This document shows, piece after piece, positions 1-6,459 of a stretch of DNA of 7,765 nucleotides. A program made the position numbers and the translations under genes. Positions within the stretch are counted from its first letter, which is position 1. The number at the start of each line of letters is the position of its first letter. Below the pieces are notes generated by a model. It saw only the letters and a program-made list of their open reading frames with translations, was not told the origin of the DNA and did not search any database. The DNA is from Tannerella sp. GTDB lineage: Bacteria; Bacteroidota; Bacteroidia; Bacteroidales; Tannerellaceae. Where the stretch lies: assembly GCA_031282485.1 (NCBI GenBank), contig JAITDQ010000028.1:1-7765 (forward strand). The letters run 5' to 3'.

Positions 1-1
1 C

Positions 2-505
2 CTCCTGGTATTCAGTCAGCGTGGCGGAAAGACGATTGTGGGCCTGCGCCCGCGGGGACCGCGCACGTTTTCCGAAGAACAGAAGGAACATCAGCGCATC
101 TTCCAGCGGACAGTTATGTACGGGAAAATGGCCATTGCCGATGCCGCATTGAAAGCCGGCTATCAGCAACAGGCCAAACCCGGTCAGTCGGCATTTAACG
201 TGGCCGTGGCCGACTTCTTCAACGCACCGGCAATCGACAGCGTCGACCTCTCGCAATATACGGGCAGCGTCGGCGACTCGATTCGGGTTCGCGCACACGA
301 TGATTTTGCGGTACAGGAGGTCAGGGTCAGGATCACCAACGCCGACGGAACACTCGTGGAGGAAGGCGCCGCCCGTACGGATGAGATCGGATATGAATGG
401 ACATACGTCGCCACACAGACCAACGAAAGTCTGGACGGCGACCGGATTGAAATCTTCGTATCCGACATACCCGGCAATGTGACGCACGAAGAACGCAAGT
501 TATAA
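2..505 (+). CDS. Unrecognised protein, 5' end outside the window
   Basis: The frame is open from base 2 to the TAA at 503-505, giving at least 167 residues, so the true start probably lies upstream. A GTG at 38 could start a 155-residue protein, but the coding-like residues before it (VFSQRGGKTIVG) argue against it. The N-terminal part is basic (GLRPRGPR) and is followed by a helix-prone stretch (SEEQKEHQRIFQRT). From about SVDLSQYTGSVGDSIRVRA onward the chain alternates hydrophobic and polar residues in short strands, with turns such as NADGT and SDIPGN, as in an Ig-like or other beta-sandwich domain. No catalytic motif is visible. I recall similar short hypothetical proteins in Bacteroidales, but I cannot name a family or function. 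A clear terminator follows 18 bases downstream, so this is the last gene of its transcript. That the ORF is real is fairly sure; its role is unknown. Confidence 0.62.
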   Translation, partial: LLVFSQRGGKTIVGLRPRGPRTFSEEQKEHQRIFQRTVMYGKMAIADAALKAGYQQQAKPGQSAFNVAVADFFNAPAIDSVDLSQYTGSVGDSIRVRAHDDFAVQEVRVRITNADGTLVEEGAARTDEIGYEWTYVATQTNESLDGDRIEIFVSDIPGNVTHEERKL

Positions 506-523
506 GTGTTTGCGGAAATGAAG

Positions 524-565
524 AAAAGGGCGGGTTTTTGCAGAAAGCTCGCCCTTTTTGTTTTT
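524..565 (+). terminator. Rho-independent terminator after the 2-505 gene
   Basis: AAAAGGGCG (524-532) pairs perfectly with CGCCCTTTT (550-558). The stem can be extended inward by a G-T and a G-C pair to an 11-bp stem with a 13-base loop. The right arm runs into a T-rich tail (555-565), interrupted by one G. The A-rich left and T-rich right edges could also let it work on the minus strand. Confidence 0.85.
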
Positions 566-574
566 GAAAAGTCG

Positions 575-662
575 GAATGAGTATAGGACAAGTATATCTG
601 AAGTATATCTGTAGTATAGAATGAGTATGGAACAAGTATAGAATGAGTATGGAACGAGTATA
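575..662. repeat. Tandem array of eight 11-bp units, consensus GAAYRAGTATR
   Basis: Eight units of exactly 11 bases follow without gaps: GAATGAGTATA (575), GGACAAGTATA (586), TCTGAAGTATA (597), TCTGTAGTATA (608), GAATGAGTATG (619), GAACAAGTATA (630), GAATGAGTATG (641) and GAACGAGTATA (652). The core AGTAT at unit positions 6-10 is invariant, and variation is confined to the first five bases and the last base. The last four units also form two 22-bp repeats (619-640 and 641-662) that differ at one base. The array is intergenic, just after a terminator. The 11-base period is close to one DNA helical turn, so every core faces the same side of the helix. Function is unknown; a protein-binding array or a slippage-prone spacer are both possible. 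Confidence 0.9.
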
Positions 663-677
663 GCGATATGCCGATAT

Positions 678-788
678 TTACAAAAACAGAGACCCTGTCC
701 GGGCGTCCGGCCCGTAACGGCGCTGAATGGATTCATACCGGCTGACGGGGTAAATATCAACCGGTAAAGGTAAGTTTGTAGATTTCAT
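678..788 (-). CDS. Candidate 36-residue small protein
   Basis: A minus-strand ATG at 788-786 opens a 36-codon frame ending in TAA at 680-678. The peptide begins MKSTNLPLPVDIYPVSRYES and ends IQRRYGPDARTGSLFL. Its composition looks protein-like: aromatic residues are spaced, a basic IQRRYG segment sits in the middle, and the end is hydrophobic (SLFL). Its codons (CGC, CGG, GCC, GAC) match the GC-rich neighbours rather than the AT-rich spacer around it. The in-frame stop upstream is at 824-822. I found no good -7 box or ribosome-binding site upstream. It may be a real small gene, the remnant of a lost gene, or chance. No family is recognised with confidence. Confidence 0.3.
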   Translation of the reverse strand: MKSTNLPLPVDIYPVSRYESIQRRYGPDARTGSLFL

Positions 789-836
789 GGATAATTCCGT
801 CTTTATACCTGATTGTATCGCTTAAAATCTCAATGA

Positions 837-869
837 TTGGTTATTCGTAATTGTTTTTTCGTATCTTTG
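837..869 (+). promoter_or_regulatory. Bacteroidetes-type promoter of the ATPase-nuclease gene
   Basis: TATCTTTG at 862-869 matches the Bacteroidetes -7 consensus TAnnTTTG exactly. A TTG at 837-839 lies 22 bases upstream, slightly longer than the usual 19-21 spacing, so the -33 part is weaker. Transcription would begin near 875, giving a leader of about 20 bases before the ATG at 896. The surrounding DNA (820-895) is strongly AT-rich. Confidence 0.65.
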
Positions 870-895
870 TGCGGTAATCTATAAAATGTAAGGAT

Positions 896-2549
896 ATGGA
901 AGTGATTAAAGATATGAGCCGACGTCGTTTTTTTAATACCACAGGACCATGTAATCCGGAAGACCATTACATGTTACCCCCCGAAGACCGCCTTGTGGGG
1001 GCGCAGTTACACCGTTATATAAAAGATCAATTATACTGGGTGCTTCATGCGCCGCGACAAACGGGAAAAACTACTTTCCTGCAGAGCTGGGCGCGTGAAA
1101 TCAATGCAGACGGAAAAGTTGTCGCCTGCTATGTGAGTGTAGAAGACTGTCAGGGTGTGACAGAACGCGAAGAAGCAATGTTTGCAATATATAAAGACAT
1201 TTGTGATTTTGCAGGATTAGCGGGATTGCCTGTTCCGTCTTGAATCCAAAGTTTCCAAAGGACTGTTCGGACGTTTTTTCAAGCGTTTCCTGACTGTTGA
1301 TACGCCAACTGTTGACTCCAAAGTTTATAAAGGACTTTTGCGTTCCACCTTGATTAAATGGTCGGAATTGGTCGCGCCTAAACCGTTAATTGTTTTGTTC
1401 GACGAAGTGGACGTAATTACCGGCGACGCCATGATCGATTTTTTGCGACAGTTGCGAGGCGGCTTTGCTTCACGTGGCGTGGGACAGTTTCCTGTTTCCA
1501 TTGCTTTGGTTGGTATGCGCGACCTGAAAGACTATCTCGTCGCGGCAAAAGACGGGAAACCGGTCAATCCGGGTTCGCCGTTCAATATCAAAGCAGATTC
1601 GGCAGTATTATCCAATTTTGCAAAGGATGATGTCGCAAAATTATTTGCCCAGCGAACAAAAGAAACCGGACAGCAAATCACACAAGAGGCTCTTGATTAT
1701 GTATATGAACAGTCTAAAGGGCAGCCATGGATTGTCAATTCGCTGTTTATGCGAGCGACGCTTCGTATTCTGGATGAAGAAAGTACGGAGACTGTTACTT
1801 TGGAACATGTCCGTCAGGCGCGTGAACAGATGATTATGGCGCATGAAACGCATCTGGACGCTTTGGCTTATCGTCTGGAAGACCCGCAAATACGCAGTAT
1901 TATAGAATCATTGATTACCGGAGAATCAAATCCTTCGTTAGCAGCAAGCGAAGCCTTTCGGATGTGTGTAGATCTCGGTCTGGTATCAATAGAACGCGGT
2001 ACTCCGCAAATATCCAATCCGATATACAAAGAAGTCATTGCCCGTCAAATGACATTCAGTACACAACTGGCGATACCGGAACCTTCATGGAAATGGGAAA
2101 CACCCGGCGGCGAATTGGACATGGACGCTCTGTTACACGAATTTCAAAAGTTTTGGCGGCTAAATTCGGAAATATGGGAAGAAAAATCCGATTATACCGA
2201 AGCGTTCCCGCATCTTTTACTGATGGCGTTTCTTCAGCGCGTTACCAACGGCGCAGGACATATTAACAGGGAATATGCCGCCGGCCGGGGACGTATGGAT
2301 TTGGCGGTGGAATATGCCGGCAAATGTTACATCATCGAAGTAAAAAACATTTATCATTACAATACTCCCACTGCAGTCAGGGAAGAAGGCCTGGATCAGA
2401 TTCAGCAATATCGTGACAGGATAGACGCTTCGGCGCCTGCCTATTTAGTGATATTCGACCGTCGTCCGAAAGCAAAGGAACTGTCGTGGGACGAAAAAAT
2501 TTCATGGACAGTCGATGAAACAAGTAATGTAACGATATTAGGGTGTTGA
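896..2549 (+). pseudogene. P-loop ATPase with C-terminal PD-(D/E)XK nuclease domain, frameshifted
   Basis: Two frames together make one protein. The first (896-1243, 115 aa) carries the family-like N-terminus (FNTTGPCNPEDHYMLPPEDR) and the Walker A motif APRQTGKT at residues 52-59, then stops at TGA 1241-1243. The second, shifted by +1, is open from 1221 to the TGA at 2547-2549. It has Walker B (PLIVLFDEVD, 1383-1412), a sensor-like VSIALVGMRDLKDYL and the GQPWIVNSL segment typical of AAA/STAND-like ATPases. At the C-terminus, GRMDL...YIIEVK supplies the nuclease residues Asp (2298), Glu (2337) and Lys (2343), followed by GLDQIQQYRDR and YLVIFDRR. Removing one base near 1240 would give about 550 residues. 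The second frame has no convincing own start: its first candidate is TTG at 1338 and its first useful ATG is inside the ATPase core at 1431. The gene looks more AT-rich than its right-hand neighbours, hinting at acquisition. The cellular role is not known. A sequencing error or, less likely, programmed frameshifting remain alternatives to true inactivation. Confidence 0.85.
1242..1339 (+). repeat. Imperfect direct repeat, 72 bases apart, inside the ATPase gene
   Basis: The 26 bases from 1242 (GAATCCAAAGTTTCCAAAGG...) recur from 1314 (GACTCCAAAGTTTATAAAGG...) with 22 of 26 identical. The 72-base offset is 24 codons, so the copies are in the same frame and give ESKVSKGLFG and DSKVYKGLLR. The preceding residues are also alike (LPVPSL and DTPTV). 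This looks like a short tandem duplication within the coding sequence. Its left copy begins right at the frameshift. Confidence 0.7.
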
Positions 2550-2628
2550 AATTATTTAATATGACAAATGGATGTGATTTTATTAAACAATCTTCTATTC
2601 AAACCCCTTACCGGCAAATCATGCTGTC

Positions 2629-3384
2629 TTACAAAAACTTTTTAAGTTCCAGTTTATCGCCGTCCCATTCCACGTAGGAAAAATGCTGCATCCAGTCTCC
2701 GGTGATGAGCAGGCGCGTTTCGGAGGGAGGTAATTTTTTGTCGAGCAGAACATGGAGGTGTCCGAACAGGAAAAAATCAATGTCGGGATGTGTCTGCAGG
2801 TATGATTCGGCAAAAGCTTCCAGATGTTTTGCGCGGCCGGACTGATGTTCTTTGGCGGCGAGGCCGTTCCGGCGGCTGCTTAGCGACCAGCAGCGGGCGA
2901 ATCCGAATGTCCAGCGCGGATGAATGGTCGCGTATAGAAGCTGGCAGATACGGTTACGGAAGATGCGTTGTATGATGCGGTACAGCGGCGGACGGTATCC
3001 GACTTCGTCGCCGTGAGCGAGAAAGAACTTTTTGCCGGAAAGTTCGACGGTAAATGGTTTGCGGTGTATTACCGCCCCTGTTTCCGCGGGGAGGTAGTCG
3101 AACATCCATATATCGTGATTGCCTGTTAGCAGGTGTATTTCTATACCGAGATCGGACAGTTCCGCCAGTTTGCCGAGAAAACGGACGTATCCGCGCGGCA
3201 CAACGTATTTATATTCGTACCAGTAATCGAAGACGTCTCCCAGGAAATAGACGGCGGCGGCATCGTTTTTGATGCCGTCCAGCCAGCGCACTAACTTTTT
3301 TTCCGCCTCCGCGGCGTCCGGCATGTAGCGGTTGCCGAGGTGGATGTCGGATACGAAATATATTTTCCGGGGCGGAGTATTCAT
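2629..3384 (-). CDS. lpxH: UDP-2,3-diacylglucosamine diphosphatase
   Basis: This is a 251-residue calcineurin-like metallophosphoesterase of the LpxH type. It cleaves UDP-2,3-diacylglucosamine to lipid X and UMP at the inner face of the inner membrane, in lipid A synthesis. The metal-binding motifs appear in order: SDIHLG (12-17), GDVFD (49-53), GNHD (88-91), AHGD (123-126) and GHLH (208-211). The inserted segment around 130-180 (RPPLYRIIQRIFRNR...) is basic and hydrophobic, as expected for the helical lipid-binding cap. The frame stays open 17 codons further upstream, but the start chosen (MNTPPRKIYFV, ATG 3384-3382) places the first motif at the usual distance. It also overlaps the TGA of the upstream DUF59 gene by four bases (ATGA), implying translational coupling. 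It is the last gene of the efp-radC-DUF59-lpxH run. It converges on the ATPase pseudogene with a 79-base gap in which I see no clear terminator. A related phosphoesterase with another substrate is possible but less likely. Confidence 0.88.
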   Translation of the reverse strand: MNTPPRKIYFVSDIHLGNRYMPDAAEAEKKLVRWLDGIKNDAAAVYFLGDVFDYWYEYKYVVPRGYVRFLGKLAELSDLGIEIHLLTGNHDIWMFDYLPAETGAVIHRKPFTVELSGKKFFLAHGDEVGYRPPLYRIIQRIFRNRICQLLYATIHPRWTFGFARCWSLSSRRNGLAAKEHQSGRAKHLEAFAESYLQTHPDIDFFLFGHLHVLLDKKLPPSETRLLITGDWMQHFSYVEWDGDKLELKKFL

Positions 3385-3698
3385 AACAGGCCTAATTCGA
3401 GCTTTGCTTCTTCCGTCATCATGTCCTTGTCCCATTCGGGTTCAAAGACGAGGTTTATCTGCGCACTTTTGACGCCGTCGATGCTTTCCACCTTCTGGCG
3501 CACGTCTTCGATGATAAAGTCGGCAGCCGGACAGTTGGGCGCCGTGAACGTCATGTCAATGGCGACGTTCATCGCCCCGTCAATATCAACTTTGTATATA
3601 AGCCCGAGGTCGTATATGTTTATGGGTATTTCGGGGTCGTATACGGTTTTGAGCGCTTTGACTATTTCTTCTTCTGTTTTTAGAAATTCATTTTCCAT
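3381..3698 (-). CDS. MIP18/DUF59-family Fe-S cluster assembly factor
   Basis: This 105-residue single-domain protein of the MIP18 (DUF59, SufT/PaaD-like) family fits the usual length of about 100. Conserved features are DPEIPINIYDLGLIY (21-35), TAPNCP (52-57) with the single conserved cysteine Cys56, and the C-terminal VFEPEWDKDMM segment. Members act in iron-sulfur cluster assembly or delivery to target proteins in the cytoplasm; Bacteroidetes copies are commonly annotated as SUF-system components. No suf genes are visible here, so its partner cannot be told from context. It starts two bases after the radC stop, and its TGA overlaps the lpxH start by four bases. Confidence 0.9.
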   Translation of the reverse strand: MENEFLKTEEEIVKALKTVYDPEIPINIYDLGLIYKVDIDGAMNVAIDMTFTAPNCPAADFIIEDVRQKVESIDGVKSAQINLVFEPEWDKDMMTEEAKLELGLL

Positions 3699-3700
3699 TT

Positions 3701-4399
3701 TTATAATCTCCCTTCGTCGGCATAACTGTAGTAGTGTTTATCGCTTATGATGATGTGGTCGAGCAGTTGCATGCCCAAAAGTTTCGCAGCCTCGCCGACG
3801 CGGGCGGTCAGCGAATCGTCGTGTCCGCTGGGATGCAGGTTCCCGGACGGATGATTGTGGCATAATATAATGCCCTGACAGGTAGCGTTTATGGCAGCTT
3901 TCATGATGAACCGCAGGTCGGCGGAAGCTTCGCCCAGTCCGCCCTGACTGATTTTCGTCTTTTCGATGACCCGGGACGCACTGTTTGTGAATGCTACCCA
4001 GAGTTCTTCGTGCGGGATGTCGCACAGCAGGGGATAGAACAGCAGGAACGCGTCGTGGCTGGAGCGTATGGATTCGCGTTTTAGCGGTTCGGACGCGGCT
4101 TTACGCCGTCCGAGTTCCATGGCTGCGGCGATAGCGATGGCTTTTGCTTGGCCGATACCCTTGTAGTCCATCAGTTCTTTTACGGACAGCTTCCCGAGTT
4201 TGTTGAGGCTGTTTGAAGCTCCGTTCAGGATACGCTGTGAGAGTTGAACGGACGTTTCGTCGCTGTTACCCGACCCGATGAGTATGGCAATCAGCTCGGC
4301 ATCACTCAGAGAGGAGACTCCGTTAATCAGCATTTTCTCGCGCGGACGGTCTTCCGCCGCCAGCTCTTTTATGCTGAGTCTCCCTTGAGTGTTGTCCAT
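3701..4399 (-). CDS. radC: RadC family protein with JAB/MPN domain
   Basis: This 232-residue protein has the full RadC layout. The N-terminal part (IKELAAEDRPREK at 10-22, LSDAELIAILIGSG at 31-44) leads to a helix-hairpin-helix (DYKGIGQAKA, 78-87). The C-terminal JAB domain carries the metal motif HNHPSG (181-186) followed by PSGHD with Asp194, and Glu131 or Glu132 upstream in HEELWVAF. All predicted zinc ligands are therefore present. RadC was once thought to act in DNA repair, but that role is doubtful and the biochemical function remains unsettled. The length is normal, and the ATG (4399-4397) lies two bases after the efp stop. It is a chromosomal housekeeping-type copy within a tight operon, not one of the short RadC homologues found on mobile elements. 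Confidence 0.95.
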   Translation of the reverse strand: MDNTQGRLSIKELAAEDRPREKMLINGVSSLSDAELIAILIGSGNSDETSVQLSQRILNGASNSLNKLGKLSVKELMDYKGIGQAKAIAIAAAMELGRRKAASEPLKRESIRSSHDAFLLFYPLLCDIPHEELWVAFTNSASRVIEKTKISQGGLGEASADLRFIMKAAINATCQGIILCHNHPSGNLHPSGHDDSLTARVGEAAKLLGMQLLDHIIISDKHYYSYADEGRL

Positions 4400-4401
4400 A
4401 A

Positions 4402-4971
4402 TTATTTGGCGCTTATACGTCCGATGTAAGAGCCGTTGCGGGTGTCGACTTCTATCTTCTCGCCGGCGTTGATGAACAGGGGAACGCGCACTTCGGCGCC
4501 TGTCTCGACGGTTGCGGGTTTGAGCGTATTGGTGGCGGTATCGCCTTTTATCCCGGGTTCGGTGTAGGTGACCTCAAGGATGACGTGTGCCGGGAGTTCG
4601 CATGTCAGGATCGTTTCGCTTTCCGCATGTACCATTGCTTCCACCGTGTCGCCTTCTTTCAGGAACTGTACGCCGTCGATACTTTCGCCCGATATGGATA
4701 TCTGTTCGAATGTTTCGGGGTGCATGAAATTATATCCCATGTCGTCTTTGTAGAGGAACTGGTACGGGCGGCGTTCGATACGAACCTCGTCGACCTTCAC
4801 GCCGGCGTTCCACGTTTTGTCAATCACGCGTCCGGTCGTAACGTTTTTAAGTTTTGTACGCACGAAAGCGGGGCCTTTACCCGGTTTTACGTGAAGAAAT
4901 TCGACGATGAAAAAATAATTACCTTCGATGTCAAGGCACATTCCGTTTCTAAAATCTGCTGTTGTAGCCAT
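4402..4971 (-). CDS. efp: Translation elongation factor P
   Basis: This 189-residue protein spans the three beta-barrel domains of EF-P, which binds between the ribosomal P and E sites and relieves stalling at consecutive prolines. Domain I has the loop [12 protein letters not shown] (27-38), with Lys32 at the tip where EF-P of other bacteria is modified. Domain II includes [12 protein letters not shown] (66-77) and MHPETFEQI. Domain III carries the signature [20 protein letters not shown] (140-159), [11 protein letters not shown] and the terminal YIGR. No EpmA, EpmB, EarP or YmfI-like modification gene lies in the window. It is the first gene of its operon, with a promoter at 5016-5046 and a leader of about 40 bases. 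The start ATG at 4971-4969 gives the normal N-terminus. Confidence 0.97.
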   Translation of the reverse strand: MATTADFRNGMCLDIEGNYFFIVEFLHVKPGKGPAFVRTKLKNVTTGRVIDKTWNAGVKVDEVRIERRPYQFLYKDDMGYNFMHPETFEQISISGESIDGVQFLKEGDTVEAMVHAESETILTCELPAHVILEVTYTEPGIKGDTATNTLKPATVETGAEVRVPLFINAGEKIEVDTRNGSYIGRISAK

Positions 4972-5015
4972 AAAATTTTCAATATGTTTTCAGTTAAGTT
5001 ATTTAAATTGCGATG

Positions 5016-5046
5016 CAAATATAGTGCAAGCCGGGGGTAATACAAA
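5016..5046 (-). promoter_or_regulatory. Bacteroidetes-type promoter of the efp operon
   Basis: Read on the minus strand, TTTG (5046-5043), 19 bases, then TATATTTG (5023-5016) match the -33 and -7 consensus elements with ideal spacing. Transcription would start near 5010, about 39 bases before the efp ATG. It lies between the mgtE stop and efp, so the efp run has its own promoter rather than depending on rsmA-mgtE. Confidence 0.82.
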
Positions 5047-5077
5047 ATAAACCTGTGTTTTTTTTATTACCCGGGGC
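5030..5077. repeat. Inverted repeat around the efp -33 element
   Basis: GGGTAATA (5035-5042) pairs perfectly with TATTACCC (5065-5072). After a 2x2 mismatch the arms pair again (GCC 5030-5032 with GGC 5075-5077). The loop (5043-5064) contains the efp -33 TTTG, and the left arm lies in the -33/-7 spacer. It begins 10 bases beyond the mgtE stop, so it could be the rsmA-mgtE terminator, but no T-run follows on the minus strand. An operator for efp is the alternative. Confidence 0.6.
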
Positions 5078-5086
5078 ATTTCTCCC

Positions 5087-6445
5087 TTATCCCATTAACA
5101 GCGTCGTAGCGGCCATGTAAATGAGCATCCCGATGATATCGTTGGTAATCGAAATAAACGGTCCCGTGGCAATGGCCGGATTGATTTTGAATTTATCTAA
5201 GAGCATCGGCACCAGCGTCCCGAATGTACTTGCGAACATCACCACCGTAAACAGGCTGATCGACACCGACAGCGTTATGTTCTGGTCCCCGAGCGTAAAA
5301 TAATTGTAAATAAATACGATAAGGCTTATTATCGCCGCGTTAATCAGGGCGACGGCCGCTTCCTTGAACACCTGTCTGAACACTAAGTTATGCTTCAGGC
5401 TGTTGTTCGCCAGTCCCTGAACCACGATTGCCGAAGACTGGACGCCCACGTTCCCTCCCGTTCCGCCGATAAGCGGAATAAAAAGCGCCATTTTGGGATT
5501 GGCGGCAAACCCGCTTTCGAAACCGCCGAGAATCATGGAGTTGCTCAGGCCGCCGATCATCCCGAAAAGAAGCCACGGCAGACGCGCCACCGTCTGCGTC
5601 AGCACATTGTCCGACGTTTCCACATCCTGCGAGATACCGGATGCCAGCTGGTAATCGCGTTCATGATGCTCTTTCACTTCATCAATCACGTCGTCCACCG
5701 TGATGTGTCCCAGCAGCCTCCCGATGCTGTCGACCACAGGCAGGGACACTAAGTCGTATTTCGAGATCAGTTCCACGACCTCCTCCGTCGCCGCATTATC
5801 CTGCACGGAAACGGGATCGTTCTGCATGACATGTTTTATTTTGGAAATGGAAGGGCTGGTGATAAGTTTTTGCAGCGGCAGCACGCCCCGCAGACGTCCG
5901 TCGTCGTCAACGACGTATACATTATATATCTCGTCCATGCTTTCATCTTCGGCCTGTTTCCTCATCTCCTCGATACACTGGGGCATACTCCAGTTTTCGT
6001 TCACCGTAATCATCTCGGTGCCCATCAGACCGCCGGCCGTATCCTCGTCATATTTCAACAGGTCGATGATATCGCCCGCCTGCTCCACGTCGTCGATGTG
6101 CGAAAGAATCTCCTCCTGCCGTTCCTCGTCCATGTCACGCATCAGTTCGACGGCGTCGTCCGTATCCATTTCGTTGATAAACCGTTTTGCAATCAGTTTA
6201 TTCGGCAATTCTTTCAGCAGTTTGCGCCGGTCATCCTCTTCGAGTTCCATCAGGACGTCGGCCGCTTTTTCGCCGTCCAAGAGCAGGTAGAGGTATATCG
6301 CCTCTTTCAGTGTAAGCTCTTTGTACAGTTCCGCGATGTCGGCCGGATGCAGGTTATCCAGTATTTCGGTCGCTTTTTTCTTGTCTTTGCTATTGATAAC
6401 GTCCTTCAGGTCATCAATATATTCTTTGGTTAATTCCGTAATCAT
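5087..6445 (-). CDS. mgtE: Magnesium transporter MgtE
   Basis: This 452-residue protein is full length for MgtE, a homodimeric Mg2+ channel of the inner membrane gated by cytoplasmic Mg2+. Residues 1-130 form the acidic helical N-domain with repeated motifs (HPADIAELYKEL, DTDDAVELMRDMDEE). Residues about 135-255 form two CBS domains, beginning DEDTAGGLMGTEMITV and ending LGHITVDDVIDEV. Five hydrophobic segments follow (about 289-309, 318-345, 363-384, 392-415, 423-451). The second holds the pore signature GGTGGNVGVQSS (327-338). The last holds TGPFISITNDIIG, whose Asp436 matches the position of the selectivity aspartate in characterised MgtE. It follows rsmA by 14 bases and is probably cotranscribed with it. 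I see no Mg2+ riboswitch; feedback is expected at the protein level through the N and CBS domains. Confidence 0.97.
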   Translation of the reverse strand: MITELTKEYIDDLKDVINSKDKKKATEILDNLHPADIAELYKELTLKEAIYLYLLLDGEKAADVLMELEEDDRRKLLKELPNKLIAKRFINEMDTDDAVELMRDMDEERQEEILSHIDDVEQAGDIIDLLKYDEDTAGGLMGTEMITVNENWSMPQCIEEMRKQAEDESMDEIYNVYVVDDDGRLRGVLPLQKLITSPSISKIKHVMQNDPVSVQDNAATEEVVELISKYDLVSLPVVDSIGRLLGHITVDDVIDEVKEHHERDYQLASGISQDVETSDNVLTQTVARLPWLLFGMIGGLSNSMILGGFESGFAANPKMALFIPLIGGTGGNVGVQSSAIVVQGLANNSLKHNLVFRQVFKEAAVALINAAIISLIVFIYNYFTLGDQNITLSVSISLFTVVMFASTFGTLVPMLLDKFKINPAIATGPFISITNDIIGMLIYMAATTLLMG

Positions 6446-6459
6446 GACGTCAAATGTTT

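Noticed and set aside
184..591. Minus-strand frame of 135 codons opposite the 2-505 gene
   Set aside because: It crosses the intrinsic terminator and is Ser/Thr-rich without any motif. The plus frame is more protein-like and open to the window edge.
575..662. CRISPR array
   Set aside because: The units are 11 bases with no spacers, no 25-40 base repeats, and no cas genes nearby.
700..714. Hairpin CGGGC-GTCCG-GCCCG
   Set aside because: The stem is only five pairs with no T-run, and it lies in the GC-rich candidate small ORF, so it is not convincing as a terminator or RNA element.
1234..1245. Programmed +1 frameshift like that of prfB at TCT TGA
   Set aside because: The prfB site is CTT TGA C with a Shine-Dalgarno-like spur just upstream. 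Here the codon before TGA is TCT, re-pairing after slippage would be poor, and no such spur is present. Kept only as a remote alternative.
1338..2549. Second half of the ATPase as a separate gene starting at TTG 1338
   Set aside because: It would begin in the middle of the ATPase core without Walker A. The frame is open and protein-like well before 1338, and no promoter or ribosome-binding site precedes it.
3385..3435. A 17-codon N-terminal extension of LpxH
   Set aside because: It would lie wholly within the DUF59 gene and place unconserved residues before the SDIHLG strand. The ATG at 3384-3382 forms a classic ATGA overlap.
3340..3750. Plus-strand frame across the DUF59 gene, and a similar one at 4585-5040 across efp
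   Set aside because: Both cover conserved minus-strand genes with full motifs, have no promoter or motif of their own, and read as low-complexity shadows.
5700..6433. Two long plus-strand frames opposite mgtE (5700-6290 and 5831-6433)
   Set aside because: Both are antisense to the N and CBS domains of MgtE. One is dominated by serine from reversed Asp/Glu-rich codons, the other by His/Gln/Phe, as expected for shadows.
6445..6452. Palindrome TGACGTCA between rsmA and mgtE
   Set aside because: An 8-base palindrome overlapping the mgtE start codon within a 14-base operon gap is expected by chance, and no partner site was seen.
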